A stretch of DNA of 64,000 bases from Megachile rotundata (lineage: Eukaryota > Arthropoda > Insecta > Hymenoptera > Megachilidae). The DNA lies in assembly GCF_050947335.1 (NCBI RefSeq), contig NC_134997.1:5084001-5148000 (forward strand), read 5' to 3'. Of the stretch, positions 27,601-42,600 are shown piece after piece (position 1 is the stretch's first letter; the number at the start of each line of letters is the position of its first letter). The notes beneath the pieces were generated by a model that was not told where the DNA came from, did no database searches, and worked only from the letters and a program-made list of their open reading frames with translations. Made by a program: the position numbers and the translations under genes.

Positions 27601-30600
27601 AGAAAAATTTCATTATATTTTTCATTATAATTCATTATATTTCATTATATTATTTTATGTAAACAAAAGAATATGAAGTAGGAATTTTTAAATGACATTG
27701 TAAATCTAGTTATCTTAACTTAGAGTTCTAGTGTTAATAAACGAACTAAATGGATCGTTAGTCGCAAGAATGTTAATAAGTTCAATATTTGTTCGTAATC
27801 TGAAGCAAGCAAATAAATCCGACGCTATCGCGTATATTGGTTAAGCTTTTAACTAAACAGTTTACCGAAGCGGAAGCCAACGTGTGTTTGAAGCTCACGT
27901 GTTGCGGAAATTGTAGTTCGTTTCTTAAAATAAACTGCTTCGAACTATGAGCTTGGACGAAAAATGTTTCTACTTGTTTTCTGTTTTGAATATTCGAATT
28001 TCAGAATCGGATGAATATTGGAATATTTACGTTTTAAAATTGTATGCGAGGTTTAAATGATTCGAGTATTTGATTTTATCAGATTATTTGAATTTAAAAC
28101 CGAATTTCACTGATATTCAGATATTCGAATCTATGGAGTTATTCGAATTTATCGAATTATTCAAATTTATTGTATTATTCGAATTTATCAAATTTATAGA
28201 ATTTATCGAATACAATAGAATTATTCAAATTTATCGAATATATCGAATTATTCGAATTTATCGAATTAAATAGAATTATTCAAATTTATAGAATTATTCG
28301 AATTTATAGAATTATTCGAATTTATCGAATTAAATAGTGTTATTCAAATTTATCGTATTTATTGAATTTATTGAATTGATCGAATTTATTGAATTTATTG
28401 AATTTATCGAATTTATTGAATTACTCAAATTTCAAAACCAAATTTTGCTAATATTCGAATATTTGATTTCACCGAAATATTCAAATTTTAAAACCGAATT
28501 TCATTGACATTCGAATATCCGAATTTCACAATCATGTGGGAAGTTGTTCGAGTCATTCAAGTATTCGAATTTTAAAAACCGTAGCCAGCAACCGACTCGA
28601 GTGCTGTTTTTAAATGCAACCTGTTCGCGACAAATTATTTAAGACGGCGATATTATCTCTTTGAATGACTTCCGTGGTGCCGCTTCTTTGAACGATGTTT
28701 TTGCACGCGAGTAGGAGGAGACCTCAGCGCATCCGAATAAATTACTATGAAACCTCTGATTTCTGTCGGCTTATTCGTCACGTGAAGACGACTCTATTGT
28801 ACCGTGAAATGTTTCTTGCATAACCGACATAATTGTGATCGTTGATGAACTATTATATTCCCTTCTAACGAACATTACCATTTCGAAAGTTTTGATTATA
28901 CATGGAGCTGTTGTAAATCTCGATCTATTAAGTGAGCAGTTTACTTTGAAAGTAGGGCAAGTTTTTTGTTATTGCTATATATTTAATGGTTTACATTTCA
29001 AGAAATATTAGTAAATAATGATACAATTTTTTTTTGTAGTGTTAGATAATGTATGTTTAAAGAGCTGACTAAAGAAACAAATGTTGCATTATAACTTAAA
29101 TTGCCTTACTTTAAAAATCAGTGAATTATTAGTGTCATTAATTAAACGGGTAATATTTCAGTTGTTCATTATTGTTTTTCTTAGTTTCTTTGCATCATTT
29201 TACTTAGTATTCAGATTCTGCCCTCAAGTTTTTTCTTTATTATCAATTCTCATGGGTCTTATTTCTATAACCGTAAAAATAATAAAATTCCTTGGAAATG
29301 AGGATTTTATTGGACGATGTTATTATCCGGAGTATTTTTATTTTTTTATTATTGCGTACCAACTTTACTTTCAGATTACGGTTATTTTCGTTAAAACCTG
29401 AGACATATTTTTTTTAATAAAATGAACTATGATTGGTAATTGATTTTTGAATAACGATGAAATTGTTAAGGGAGTACACCGATATGAGAGCAAGAACTGT
29501 GACGACTTTGTCGAGTATTTATTAGAGATTGAACTAGAATTTGCAAGCTGATAAAGAAGCACTGATACTTAGACAGACCTACAGATCCTCTTTTATATCG
29601 AGGTTATATTATACAGTTATTAATATTATACAGTTTGTAGTTTTTTACAGTACTGTCCTCATTATTAAAATTAAATTATTTAATAGAGTTAAGTACCATA
29701 ATATATGTGGCTAACATATTATTCTATAGTAACACATTATTCATATTATTATTCTATAGTAACAATAATTTCAACCTGAGAATTTACATCATTTTTAAAA
29801 TAATCTTTCCAATACTGTTAATGACCCAGACATCACCCAATTATTAGGGAATTCAATTATTTTCGCTATAAGTTACAGATCAAAATATCGTACTAAATTT
29901 TGTCTTCATTTTTTTTAAATTGCTCCACTTAAAAAATAAACGCTCGTATGGCGTTACAACATTCTAACCAAAAAAATACAATTTCAGCTTACTATTATAT
30001 TATTTTTCATTCTGAATGTATATGCCTCTTCGTTACAGTTCATAACACAGAACACTTCTGTCTATCAATTTTTTTATTTAAAGAAGTATTCATTGTAAGT
30101 GAATTCTTCGATAATTTATATAATCTTTAATTCTAAAAATTCTTTAGTTTAAAAAAGAATTTGAATTTGTTGGAAGGTTTGTAATTTTCATTTCTTAGAA
30201 TTGAATTTTAGTTAATTTAATTAATTATAGAGTGTGATGTATGATCTTGTTAACGGTTTTATATAATATTAATTGAGGGAGCAATGTAAAAAATTATTAA
30301 TATGGGAAGGTACATTGAAATATATTAATGTAGTATGTAATATAGAAAAACGTTAATATAGTAAGCAATATAGAAAATCATTAGAACAATATGCTGCAGA
30401 AAGAATGTTAATATAGCAAGCAAAATATTACTACATAAACAGACAAATGTAGGAAAATATTGATGTAGCAAATATTACAGTGATATGTTAATGTTGCAAA
30501 TAATGTATAAAAATATTAAAATTTCAAGCAATATAGAAACATATTACTACAATAAACAAATATAGAAGAATATTAGCATGACACGCAGTATAGGAAAACA

Positions 30601-33600
30601 GTAATATCGCAAACAATATAGAAAAATATTTATATAACATGCAATATAGAAAAATGTTAATATAGCAAAGAAGGTATAGAAATACTACTATAGCAAGCAA
30701 TATAGGAAAATTTGTATATAATATACAATATAATAAAATAACACAGAAAAATAGGTTATTGATACAAAACACAATTAAATTAAATTACTGCATTCAAAAT
30801 ATCGATTACAGTCCTCTTAATAAAAACTGTAAAAAGCTGTAGAAGAAAAGTATTGAAAATCTCGTTTCGTAAGAGGATGCATGAAATTTTGACGCAACCT
30901 GTCAGATACGGATCGAACATAAATCAGAAAATAGTTTATAATGCCAGGAAACAGTTTCAGATAGAATCTTTAATCTCGATGACGAGTCAAGACGAACGTG
31001 ATAGAGCAAAAATTGTATGACGAGTATAAATTCATTGATATCATCATCCTTTGCATATATCTTTTGTAACGCGATTCGCAGTCAGACGACTGTTTAAAAG
31101 AAGAAAATTTTAATGAATTATTTATCAATTGTGTTTGACGACTATATCCGTCATGGAGATGTGGCAGAATTTTGTGTCATGACGACTATATCCGTCATGC
31201 GTAAAATTTCGTTACAATTTTGATATTTAAATTGTAATTTTGGCGAAAACTAAATTATATTCGTAAATTTTAATATGTTTAAAATGTTTAGAGGTAAACA
31301 CGAAATGAAATAAACAAACAAAAAGTGTAAATGATTTGAGATGGATTCATAAATTCTTGAGAGCTAACTTGTCATTGCTTGGTTATCGCGACACATACTG
31401 GTGCGCGCTTTGCAAAAAGATCGTCACAGTTAATTGGTTAAAAGAAATTTAAAAAGTTTGTTAGAACGGTTAAAAAAATGTAAACAATTGTTTAAAAGAC
31501 GGAAAATTATCAGATACATGGATTTTCAGCCTTGACTTTTATCTCATTGTTTATGACAGTTTATAATCGTTTCTGTTCACAGAAATCAGATATCATTGCT
31601 TGATATTGATTTAATTGCATTTCCTTCATAAATATTTATTTGCCAATTGGCATTTCAATTACACGTTTGTCACGTGCAATGATCAATTTGTCTTCGATCG
31701 AGATAACCTATTGTTTGATATACGAGGAAGTCGGTCGAAGGGAAAATAAAGGAGAAATCTAGATTCGATGATTATTATCTTACTGTTAATTGTTTTCGAT
31801 TAGATTCAGCGGACTGCGTTCATGCAAGATTGATTCAGGAAATGCGATTTTGGGATTTCAGAATTTTTTCAGTTTGGGATTTTGGGGAGTAGAGTTCTGG
31901 AGCTTTAGGACGTTGGCAATTTAATATTTTTATTTTTCATGTTTTCAGTTCTGAGCTTTGGGAATTTGGGAATTTCGGGACATCGGGTTCTTGGATTTTG
32001 GGATTTTGAGAATTTTTATATCGGAGGATATTTGAATTTGAGAATTTCGGAATTTGAGGATATTTGAAATTGAAAATTTTGGAATTTGAGTTTTGAAATT
32101 TGAGAAATTTGGAATTTGAGTGTATTTGAATTTGAAGTATTTGAATTTGAAGTATTGGAATTTGAAAATTTTGGAATTTGAGAATTTTGGAATTTGAAAG
32201 TTTTGGAATTTGAGTTTTGGAATTTGAAAATTTTGGAATTTGAGAGTTTTGGAATTTCAGAATTTTGGAATTACAGAGTTTTGGAATTTGGAAGTTTTGA
32301 AATTTAAGAGTATTAGAATTTGAAAGTATTGGAATTTGAGAGTTTTGGAATTTGAGAGTTTTGGAATTTGAGAGTTTCGGAATTTGAGAAATTTGGAATT
32401 TGAGAGTATTTGAATTTGAAACTATTGGAATTTGAGAGTATTGGAATTTGAGAATTTTGGAATTTGAGAGTTTTGGAATTTGAGAGTTTTGGGATTTGAG
32501 AATTTTGGAATTTCAGAGTTTTGGAATTTGGAAGTTTTGAAATTTGAGAGTATTGGAATTTGAAAGTATTGGAATTTGAGAGTTTTGGAATTTGAGAGTT
32601 TCGGAATTTGAGAAATTTGGAATTTGAGAGTTTTGGAATTTGAGAGTATTTGAATTTGAAACTATTGGAATTTGAGAGTATTGGAATTTGAGAATTTTGG
32701 AATTTGAGAATTTTGGTATTTGAGAGTTTTGGAATTTGAGAGTTTTGGAATTTGAGAGTTTTGGAATTTGAGAATTTTGGAATTTCAGAGTTTTGGAATT
32801 TGGAAGTTTTGAAATTTGAGAGTTTTGGAATTTGAAAGTATTGGAATTTCAGAGTTTTGGAATTTGAGATTTTCGGAATTTGAAGATATTTGAAGGTGAG
32901 AATTTTGGAATTTGATTTTGAAAACTTTTAAATTTTGGGAAGTTGGGAATTTTGAAATTTCAGAATTTTGTAATACTGTTATTTTGGTATTTAGTAATTT
33001 TTGAAGTTTGGAATTCTGGGACTTAGACACTCTGAAATATTTGTATTTTGGAATTGAACTATTTTAGAAGTTTTGGTTTCTGCTACTTTGTAATTATAAA
33101 ATTTTACAATTTTGTTATTAAGCAATTTTTTAAGTTCAGAATTTTGGGACTTTGGCACTTTGGAATATTGGGATTCAAATATTTTAGAATCTTCAAGATT
33201 TGACGCTTTGAAACTTTTGAATTTTAATATTCAGTATTTTTTAAGTTTAAAACTTTTTGCTTTAGGAACTTTTAAATTTTAGAATTAAAAATTTTATTGA
33301 TTTCAAGATTTTGGATCTCTGCAACTTTTACACCTTTGAATTTTGGAATTTGTTGCTTGAAATTTTTCGAATTTTTGAATTTCAGTTCTTCAAAAATTTC
33401 GTAATTTGGAATATTTTAATATTTAATTCCTTCTGGTACCTTTATTTTCTTGAATCATTAGAACTTCATGTTTTCGAAAGATAGTAATATCTATGAATAG
33501 AAATTTTACATTAACATTTTGCAAGGTTTTTATTCCGATAAAGAAAACGTATACTGCTTCGTCATTCGATTACCAGTATCTCTAAATACTTCATTATAAC

Positions 33601-36600
33601 TTTATAATCACGCAAGGATTATCACTAGATTACTGAAATTAATTCAAATTTATATTACTAATCGACAGTACTATTATAGTATAACACTTAAAACTAACAT
33701 TTAAATTAACTTCATTTCAAGTAATAAATTTGTGACATCAACGTTATACACTTGTAAAGATACGAGTAATTAAAGATTACTATGTTACATTTGCCCCGAA
33801 CCTGTATTTTGAAGGCTATACACTTTCCTTATTAATTAAAACAATCGTTCCAGGCAATTATTTATTTAATTCCAGAGTAAGATTAATATTTCGACACCTA
33901 TCAATTATATAGTTAATTACTGTCGGACTCTAACAGATGTCAGTTCAGCAATTACAGAAATTAATTAATTACAAAATGAGAAAATAACACTGTTATTATA
34001 GTAGAAACTTTTTTATCACTGTCCTCAAATTATAGGTTGTCACTTGGGCAAGTTTTTCACTTGAAAAAATCAAGAAGAGTTTAGAATTGCTAAACTTTTT
34101 GCAAATTTAAGAATTTTGAAATTTGTGGAATTCATATTCAAGTTTCCATTTATCGTTTGAAGGTCTTATTAACGGACTAGGAAGTTTATTAATTTGGGAG
34201 ATAAAAATTTAAAAAATTTGGAAATTTAGAAGTGAGAATTTTGAAATTTTGGAACTTGGGATTTGAGGGTTTTGGAATTTGAGAATTTTGGATTTTGACA
34301 AATTTGGAATTTGAGAATCTTGGATTTTGACAAATTTGGAATTTGAGAGTTTGGAATTTGAGAAATTTAGAATTTGAGGATTTTGGAATTTTGAAATTTT
34401 GGAACTTGACAATTTTGGACTTTTGGAGTTTTGGAACTTGAAATTGTGGAACTTAAGAATTTTGGTATTCGAAAATTTTTTAATTTTGGAACTCGACATT
34501 TTAGAATTTTGGAATTTGGAAGTTTGGGAATATTAAAATTTTAGAACTTGAGAACTTTATAATTTTGAAATTTGAGAAATTTTTTAATTTGTGGTTTTAT
34601 AAATCTGAATGCTTCAAAATTTGGAAACATGCTAACTCGAAAATTTGAGAATTACAAAAGTTCATCAATCTGAGTTTGTGAATTCGAAAATTTGTCTATC
34701 TCGGAACTTGTAAAAATTCCTAAATGTAAACTGTATCAATCTAACGTATGTAATACCTGACAAATGCAAATTACGGCAATATAACGTGTGACGATATTAC
34801 GCTAAATATTCAGCTTAGAATTTGCTGTCGCATTCCAATACGTTACTAGTACACATTCTAGTCGGTACAAAGACGGCAATATAACGAGAGCCCACTGTAT
34901 CTATTACAGCACCTTCAGTTTCGGAATATATATGAACATTAGTTAACAAATAAATAGAACATGGAAATTTAGGAATTTTCCAAGTTCCACACCACAGGAA
35001 TTAGTTCTAACAATCAGCCATTACACTGAATCTACCAAACCAGTGAAAATGACCGATTCACAAGTTTCTTCTTTCAAATTACAAGACTTGAAAGGCTTTC
35101 TTGAAATCTGTCATGATTTCTATCGACGCGAAGAATTAGTGCGTATATTACTGATGTTTAATTTATCTTTCATCTTCACTTTTAATTGCAAATTAAGTGA
35201 GCACGCCGGTAAGTTCAGTATTAAACCTTTGCACTCGAAAGCTGACTCACACACACCATTCGGTTTAATATAAGTTGAAATAAATATTTTTCATCTAAAT
35301 CTGTAATCTTATACACGTGATGCACGAACAGTGTGAACAGTGGCAATTAATAATGGAAAAATAATAATTTCAAAAAAATTCATCAAATTTTTCAACCTGG
35401 AAGCTTTAGAGTGCCAACAAACCTTCCTAAATGATTAATGTACATGAATTCTTACAATGTCAAATGCTAGTGATCGAAGGAGGTTAGGTTCTCCAAATAA
35501 CAGACCATCAATACACATAAGAATAATGTAACCTCACAATTTTTATCTTAATAAAGGATTAATGTTCTATTTTTTTTTCGTTTGTTTATTTATCTGGTCT
35601 ACTTTTATAATCGAATTAAACGCGTGATATAGGCCGGGTTAAAGAAAATTCGAGCCGTCTGAAATGTGTGTACCTTGAAATTCGAATTTGCGTTAAATCC
35701 CTGTTCAGGATCCTCTTCAGGATTCTCGTGTCCTGGATTCTTTGCACGATTCCACAGTGATCGAGGAGCGAAATGCAGTCACCAGAAGCGTTGCAAAAAC
35801 ACTGTTAAACAAGCCGTCGTTTGGACGGCACTCTAAGGCTGCTAGAGGCGGACTCTATTTATAGTTTGCGAGGCACATCAAGAAATCTAACGTAATGCGA
35901 TAACTGTCGCACACAGGCCGGAAACTCTAATCGCGCGTAATTCGTTTCTATCGGTGGTGCAAAAAACGAAAATTTGGTAATGTGTCCTGGTATTCGAACG
36001 AGCTCTATTGTTAGTCCAGTGAATTTAGTTGATAACACTTCTGCTTATTTTCAGTTAAAATGAGTTCACGCAGAATTTAATATTTCACGCAAAAATATTA
36101 TTTTGTACTACAAGGTTTAATTTTTTTACTCGCTTTGTGACCCAAACAAGGTTACTTCAAGTTGAAGGATTGTTAGATTTTCAAATTTTTAATGTACAAT
36201 ATGATCTCGTACTTTTCGATTATTTAAACTTACAAATGATTTGCATATTTTCAGGCTATGAAATCTTGAAGTTGGTGAATTCTTGTTTTCAAGTTAACTT
36301 AACGATATTAGTGAATTTCCAGATTATTTTTCAACATTCTAAATTTCCGAAATTTAGGCAAGTTTGAAAACGATCTTTCCTTTGTGAGTTACCAAACTAC
36401 TGAATTCACAAATTTTCAAACTTCTATATCGAGAATTGTTGCTGCGTAATACCGCTATCAGCGTTCTTGTAAATGCAAAAGCTCTGATAAGAAAGTGCAC
36501 CAATTATTATATATTTTCGTATTATACACGTTAAATGTGTTCACAGTTAAATATTTAATACAATTGGTTACTTGATTGAATATTTTGATTCCTTTTCTTA

Positions 36601-39600
36601 TTGCTAAACTCTCATAAAATCAGTCGTAAGTATTAAGGTAAATGTCCTATTGCTGAAGCGAGTCCCTGTAATTAACAATCGAGTGAATTTTTTTAATAAT
36701 ATTTTCGCTTATTTTGAACGTTTAAACTAATTAAAATGTGGTAGCAAAATGTATCGACTTCACACAGATATGATTGTACGTTTCTATAATTCATTACGTA
36801 TAACACGGAAAAATATTATTGTGCAATATGCAAACGTTCAATGTTTTTAAATTTGTTTCATGACTCAAACGCGACAGTTTGTTAAGGTCGAATTAATGTT
36901 ATATAATTTGTTAAATAGTAAAGTTGTTTTAAACTAAATAAATAATAGAGAATTCAGATTAATTTTGTTTGGATATTGAAATTAAGTATTGTGTTTCTCC
37001 ACTGGTACGTGATAACGTGACACTGACCAGTCATTAAACGTCATTGACACAGATGCAATTTCACGTCAGAACGAATTATTCAACGAATCAACTCTATTGA
37101 TTTTATTACAATGTTAATATTTGTTGTATTAACGTATGTTTTGCATTCTACATACATTTTCGATGATAATAATTGTACTAAATCCTGTTTATTCTTAAAT
37201 TCGTCATAATCCGAACATAACCTAAAATTTTATAATATACTCTTAATTATTTTCAAAGTCAATTTTATAAAGTATTTTCATATTCACGTAGTTTCACAAG
37301 TAATAATAATAAAATAGTAAAATAAAGTCATGTTAATTCTTCAGAATGACGGAGGAATAGAAAAAGAAAGAGGATTACAAATAAAAAGGCGTTTGCGTAG
37401 TAGTAAAAGTCTTTAAAACAGACATTTCATTACAAATTGCCAATTAAAAGTTTCGTGTGCCAGAATTAATTTAGGAGAATAATATTTGTAATTGATGTAA
37501 TGAATTTATTACAAACAAAATATTTTCATTCCATAAAATAATACTATTTTAATTTTTTTGTTAAATGATGAAAATAATTAAATTCATACATATTTACTAT
37601 TTGGGACAGTAATAATTAATGATTTGGACATGCCATGATTATTTAATTAATATAACATATGAGCATTTTCAGATTTTATTTAATTTAAAACTTATTCTTT
37701 TATAAATATAGATTTTTATTGTTTTTTATCGTTTTTATTATTTATACTTTCGGATGAACTTGTAGTTTTGCATTAAATATAAAAGAAGAAATATAAGTCA
37801 ATACTTGACTACAAATTGATTCTTTATCTTGATTTCAAGAACACCTAACAATAAAATAGCAGTTATGGATCAAATTTGTATTTCTTATTCTAAATTACAA
37901 AATTTGTCGATGTACCTTTCTCCAAATCTCTGTTGACTTGTATTAAAATAAAGAATTGGTGTATACATTAAATTTTGTTTTATCGTTTGCTTACTTATTT
38001 TTAATTTCATATTATGTGTGCATTATACGTTGGTATTTTTATTGTTAACAAACACTAACATGTAACAAATGACGATAATAATAACACGTAACAAACTGTG
38101 CAATTTCTGTGTATGAAACGTGTGAAACGATTGTTTCATCGATTTTGGTAATTTTAGCGTGCAAAATCTTCGCACGTTTTTATTTGTAAAACAATTGTTA
38201 TATTTGTGAAACAGTGTTTATGTATAAACACAGAGAGACTATAGGTTGCAATCAGTCATGTAGGATCTCTAGTTTGTTGATTCAACTTGCTGTTACTTAA
38301 AAAGGTCATTCGATGATTAATAAGGTGAATCACTCAATTAACGATACGTTAAGAAATGACATCGACATTATTGTTTGTTTTGGTATGATCTTTTTTTCTA
38401 TGATTCTATGAATTTGGGACGAACTTGTCGATATAGATATTTGGAAATCTTGGGATTTTGGGATTTGAAGATGCGGAAATATAGGGATTTTAGGATATGG
38501 AGATGTGGAGGTATATGAATTTTTGAAGTTTAGGGATTTAGAGATTTAGGAATTTGGGGACATAGAAATTTAGGGATAGTGGTATTAGTATATTGAGATA
38601 TTTGAGATTTAGGAATTTGCGAATTTAGGAATTTAGGAATTTAGAAATTTAGAAATTTAGAAATTTAGAAATTTGGAAATTTAGAAATTGGGAAATTTAG
38701 GAATTTAGGAATTTAGAAATTTAGAAATTTAGAAATTTAGAAATTTAGAAATTTAGAAATTTAGAAATTTAGAAATTTAGAAATTTAGAAATTTAGAAAT
38801 TTAGAAATTTAGAAATTTAGAAATTTAGAAATTTAGAAATTTAGAAATTTGGAAATTTGGAAATTTGGAAACTTGGAAACTTGGAAACTTAGAAATTTAA
38901 AAATTTAGAAATTTGGGGATTTGAAGACTTGGAAGTCTGGGAACATACACATTAGAGGATATAGATATTTTAAAATCTCGAGACTTGGGGATCTACAAAT
39001 ATGGGAATATAAGAATTTGTATGGTTTAGAAATTAAAAGATTTGGACGTTTTGAAATTTAGGTACTTGGAAATTTTTCAGATAAACGTATTTGGAAGTCT
39101 TGAAACTTAAGAGTCTTGGAATATAGTAATACAGGGATTTTTAGAATTTTGGAATTTTGGAATTTAGGGATTTAAAGCTCTAGAATTTCAGCAACATCAG
39201 AATCCGGAGTTATAAGTATTTAAAAATCGTGAAATTTTTAAGTCTAGAAATAGGGGAACATAAGAATTTTCTGAGCTTAAGCAATTTAGAAATGTAGAAG
39301 TTCTTTTTAGTATTTCGAAACAGAATTTAAAATTCTGGATATTTAGACATTTACAAATTTTATAAATATATCTGTTACCCAATTTGCACCAAAAATAAAT
39401 TCCTCGGAAAATCGTATAAATAAAAATTGTCAGTTAAATCAGTAAATTATATAGTTCGGTTTAAATCGTATTTGGTCTCATTTTAATCAGAACAATGTCA
39501 ACAATTTTTTATTAAACTCATTAAAAATATACAAATTCTATTTTTATATTGATATTATCAAAATGTTTTCTTTTATTGTTTTTTTTAATTATTACTTTAA

Positions 39601-42600
39601 AAATAGTGTAAATCGAAATTATCGTCAAAGTCTTCTACCAAAAAATTTCGTAATCAAACATCGAAGATATAAAAAATCTATCCTTGCATTGATATCATTA
39701 AAATATTCATTTGTACCAAGTTTTCTCCTAAATCTGTTATTTTAAAAACCATGTACAGATGTTTTATCTAAATTATAGTATCAGTAAATCAGGAAATAAA
39801 TGTAATATAATACACTCAAGATAAAGTATTCTTTTCAAAAATAAGTCTAGATAATCGAGTACTCTAAAGAGCACTCTTTTCAAAAATAAATCTGAATCAT
39901 AAAGGTGCACATACCTCATAACCAATTTCAGCCACGTCGAATAACAATAATTAACCAATTACGTTACACTCAAAGTCACCGATGGCCACTGGAAAAGTTA
40001 CCGAGTTAAATTGAAAATTAAAACTATTCTGTTCAGCGTAATTGCAATTACGAGCGTGTCGTACCACACACGGATATTTTCACTGTGGCACACAATTCGC
40101 GTCGAGTTTACAATAGCTCACAAATGTTCGTGACGAAATGACAGTTTAAGAGAATAATAGATAAAAACCAAGTTTCTTTGCAACCCGTTGCTCAAACGTA
40201 GAAAAAAGTGACTCACTGACTTCCTTTCCTATGCAATTCGCCTGTTACGACGAACATTTGAGAGAAAGTGTCGGGAACTTACGAGTCCATGACGCGGTAT
40301 AAGTTCCTTTTTATTTTCATTCCCCTTTTCTCGTTCATTTCTTCGATGTTTTCTAATCGTCGATCGAACGCGAAGTGTACTTTGGACGGAGTTCATTTCG
40401 AACAAGTTCGTTCATTAGCACTAGAACTACCAACCAGTCAAAATGACAGGTTTTAGATTTCTCATTTTATATTACAAAATTTTATTGTCGTGATTTTATG
40501 GAAATGTCTGTCATATTTTGTTGAGGTAAAAACTAGTTCTATATGTTGCTTGCGGCTTTAGTAATTATTTACTTCCCCTTTCATTTTATTTCTCATTCTT
40601 TGATACACAATCATTTAATGCCGGTAGTTCTAGTGTTAGTAACGAAATCTGGAACGTGGAGAATTATTAGTTTGTGAATTTGGATGCTTGAACGTTTAGA
40701 AATGTAGAAACTTCTCAAAATTTATAAATGTAAGATATGTTTACATAATGCACGACGGTGTAACGTCTGACAAATGCAAGGTAAAAAAGTTTACGAATTT
40801 GAAAATTCAGAAATTTAATAATGTGGAAGTTTAAGGATATAGAAGTTGGTAAATTTGAAAATTAGAAAATATGCAAAATATGAGAATTAAAGATTTCCGG
40901 AATTTGATAATTAGGCATTTGGAAATGTGAAAAACTATAAAATTTTAAGGATATGAAATACAAAGATTTAAAGAATTTCTAAATTTAGAACTGAAGAAAT
41001 TTGCAGATTTAGAGAATTGTATGATTTCGAAATTCAGGAAGTTGGAAAGTTCAAAATTTAAGGAATTTCACGGCGAACAATTGTATCTAAGGACTTTCAC
41101 AAATTTTACGTTTAAAGCGCTAAGAAATTTCACAATTGGGAAACTGAGAAATCCATGAAATTCCAAAATTTAGACATCCAGGGAATTCTGTAATTTAGAA
41201 ATTTAGGAAATTCCATAGTTTAGCAATCTAAAGAATTTCACGATTTTGAAATTTGGTAATCTAAAGAATTTCACAATGTAGCAATCTGGGGAATTCTACA
41301 ATTTAGAAATATAGGAAATTCCGGAATTTAGAAATCTAGGGCATTTTATAATTTCTAAATCTAGGGAATTCCACAATTTCGAAATTTATAAATCTAGGAA
41401 AATTCACAATTTTGAAATCTAGTGAATTTTACAATTTCGAAATCTAGGGAATTTCGCAATCTTCAAATTTAGGGAATTTCAAAATGTCGAAATTTATAAA
41501 TGTAGAGTTTCATAATTTCGAAATCTAGGGAATTCCACAATTTCGAAATCTAGGAAATTTCACGATCTAGAAATCTAGGGAGTTTAACAACATCGAAATT
41601 TATAAGTCCAGGGAATTTCTCAATTTTGAAATTCTAAAATCTAGGGAATTCCATAATTTCGAAATCTAGGGAATTTCGCAATTTCGAAATCTAGGGAAAT
41701 TCACAGCGTCGAAATTTATAAGTCTAGGGAATTTCTCAATTTCGAAATTTATAAATCTAGGGAAATTCACAATTTCGAAATCTAGGGAATTTCGCAATTA
41801 AAAAATCTAGGAAATGCCACAATTTCGAAATTTAAGAATGTAGGGAATTTTACAATTTCGAAATTAAGTAGTGTAGAAATTTATACATTTGGGGATTTCA
41901 CCGTTTAGTTTTTTGTGAGTTTTTCAAATTCGTAAATTTGAAATTATATGAATTTTCGTAATTAAGAAATATGGAAGTCTAGGGAATTTCGCAATTTATA
42001 AATTTTGGTATTTGTGAAATTTTAAATTTACAGAATTTTATAATTTAGAGCTTTAAAAATCCTCAAAATATGAAAATCTGTTGAAAGAAAACTTCTGATA
42101 TTTAAAAATTTAGGAATTTTTCATCTCGAAATGTGTCAATTTGTAAATTTAGGAATATTCGAAGTTTTGAAAAGCAATCTCTGCGAATGTGTCGCTCAGT
42201 GATCTAACGTGTGGCAAATGTAACTTATGGCAATATAGGCGCGTAACGATATCACGCTCAGTATTCGCACGACGCTGAATCTATTCTTTTTCATTTTCGA
42301 CCTTGTTTTCTTGTTAATTTCTGAGATATTCGCTGATCGTCGATTGAACGCGAAATCCTTTGAACCAAGTTGATTTCGAACAACTTCGTTTTCTCCAGTT
42401 GGAAGCTTGAAACTTTGATCATAAATTTAAAAAGATTCGAAGAAAAAAGGTTACGGTAGTATTCCAAGTTTCTATCGAGCTCGTCGAGATCGATGGAGAT
42501 GATATTGGAACGATGTATCCGCTGAAAATGAAACTCGATTTCGACTTTTCCGAGTCTTAATTGGATTAGGGTGATAGAGTTTATTTGAACGTTCCACTAT

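Noticed and set aside
29081..29401. 106-codon hydrophobic open frame that could look like a membrane protein
   Set aside because: The Phe/Ile/Leu richness is what AT-rich DNA gives. There is no splice context, no family motif and no composition change from the flanks.
32785..33030. Minus-strand open frame with repeated SKFQNSEI-like residues (also 34209-34499 and 61315-61849)
   Set aside because: These are translations of 8/16-bp tandem arrays. The residues repeat because the DNA does.
31840..33430. Tandem arrays as CRISPR
   Set aside because: There are no unique spacers of constant length, units are 8-16 bases, and the genome is eukaryotic.
35043..35273. 76-codon open frame in BTBD7 intron 8
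   Set aside because: No family resemblance, no acceptor or donor of quality, and composition as in the flanks.
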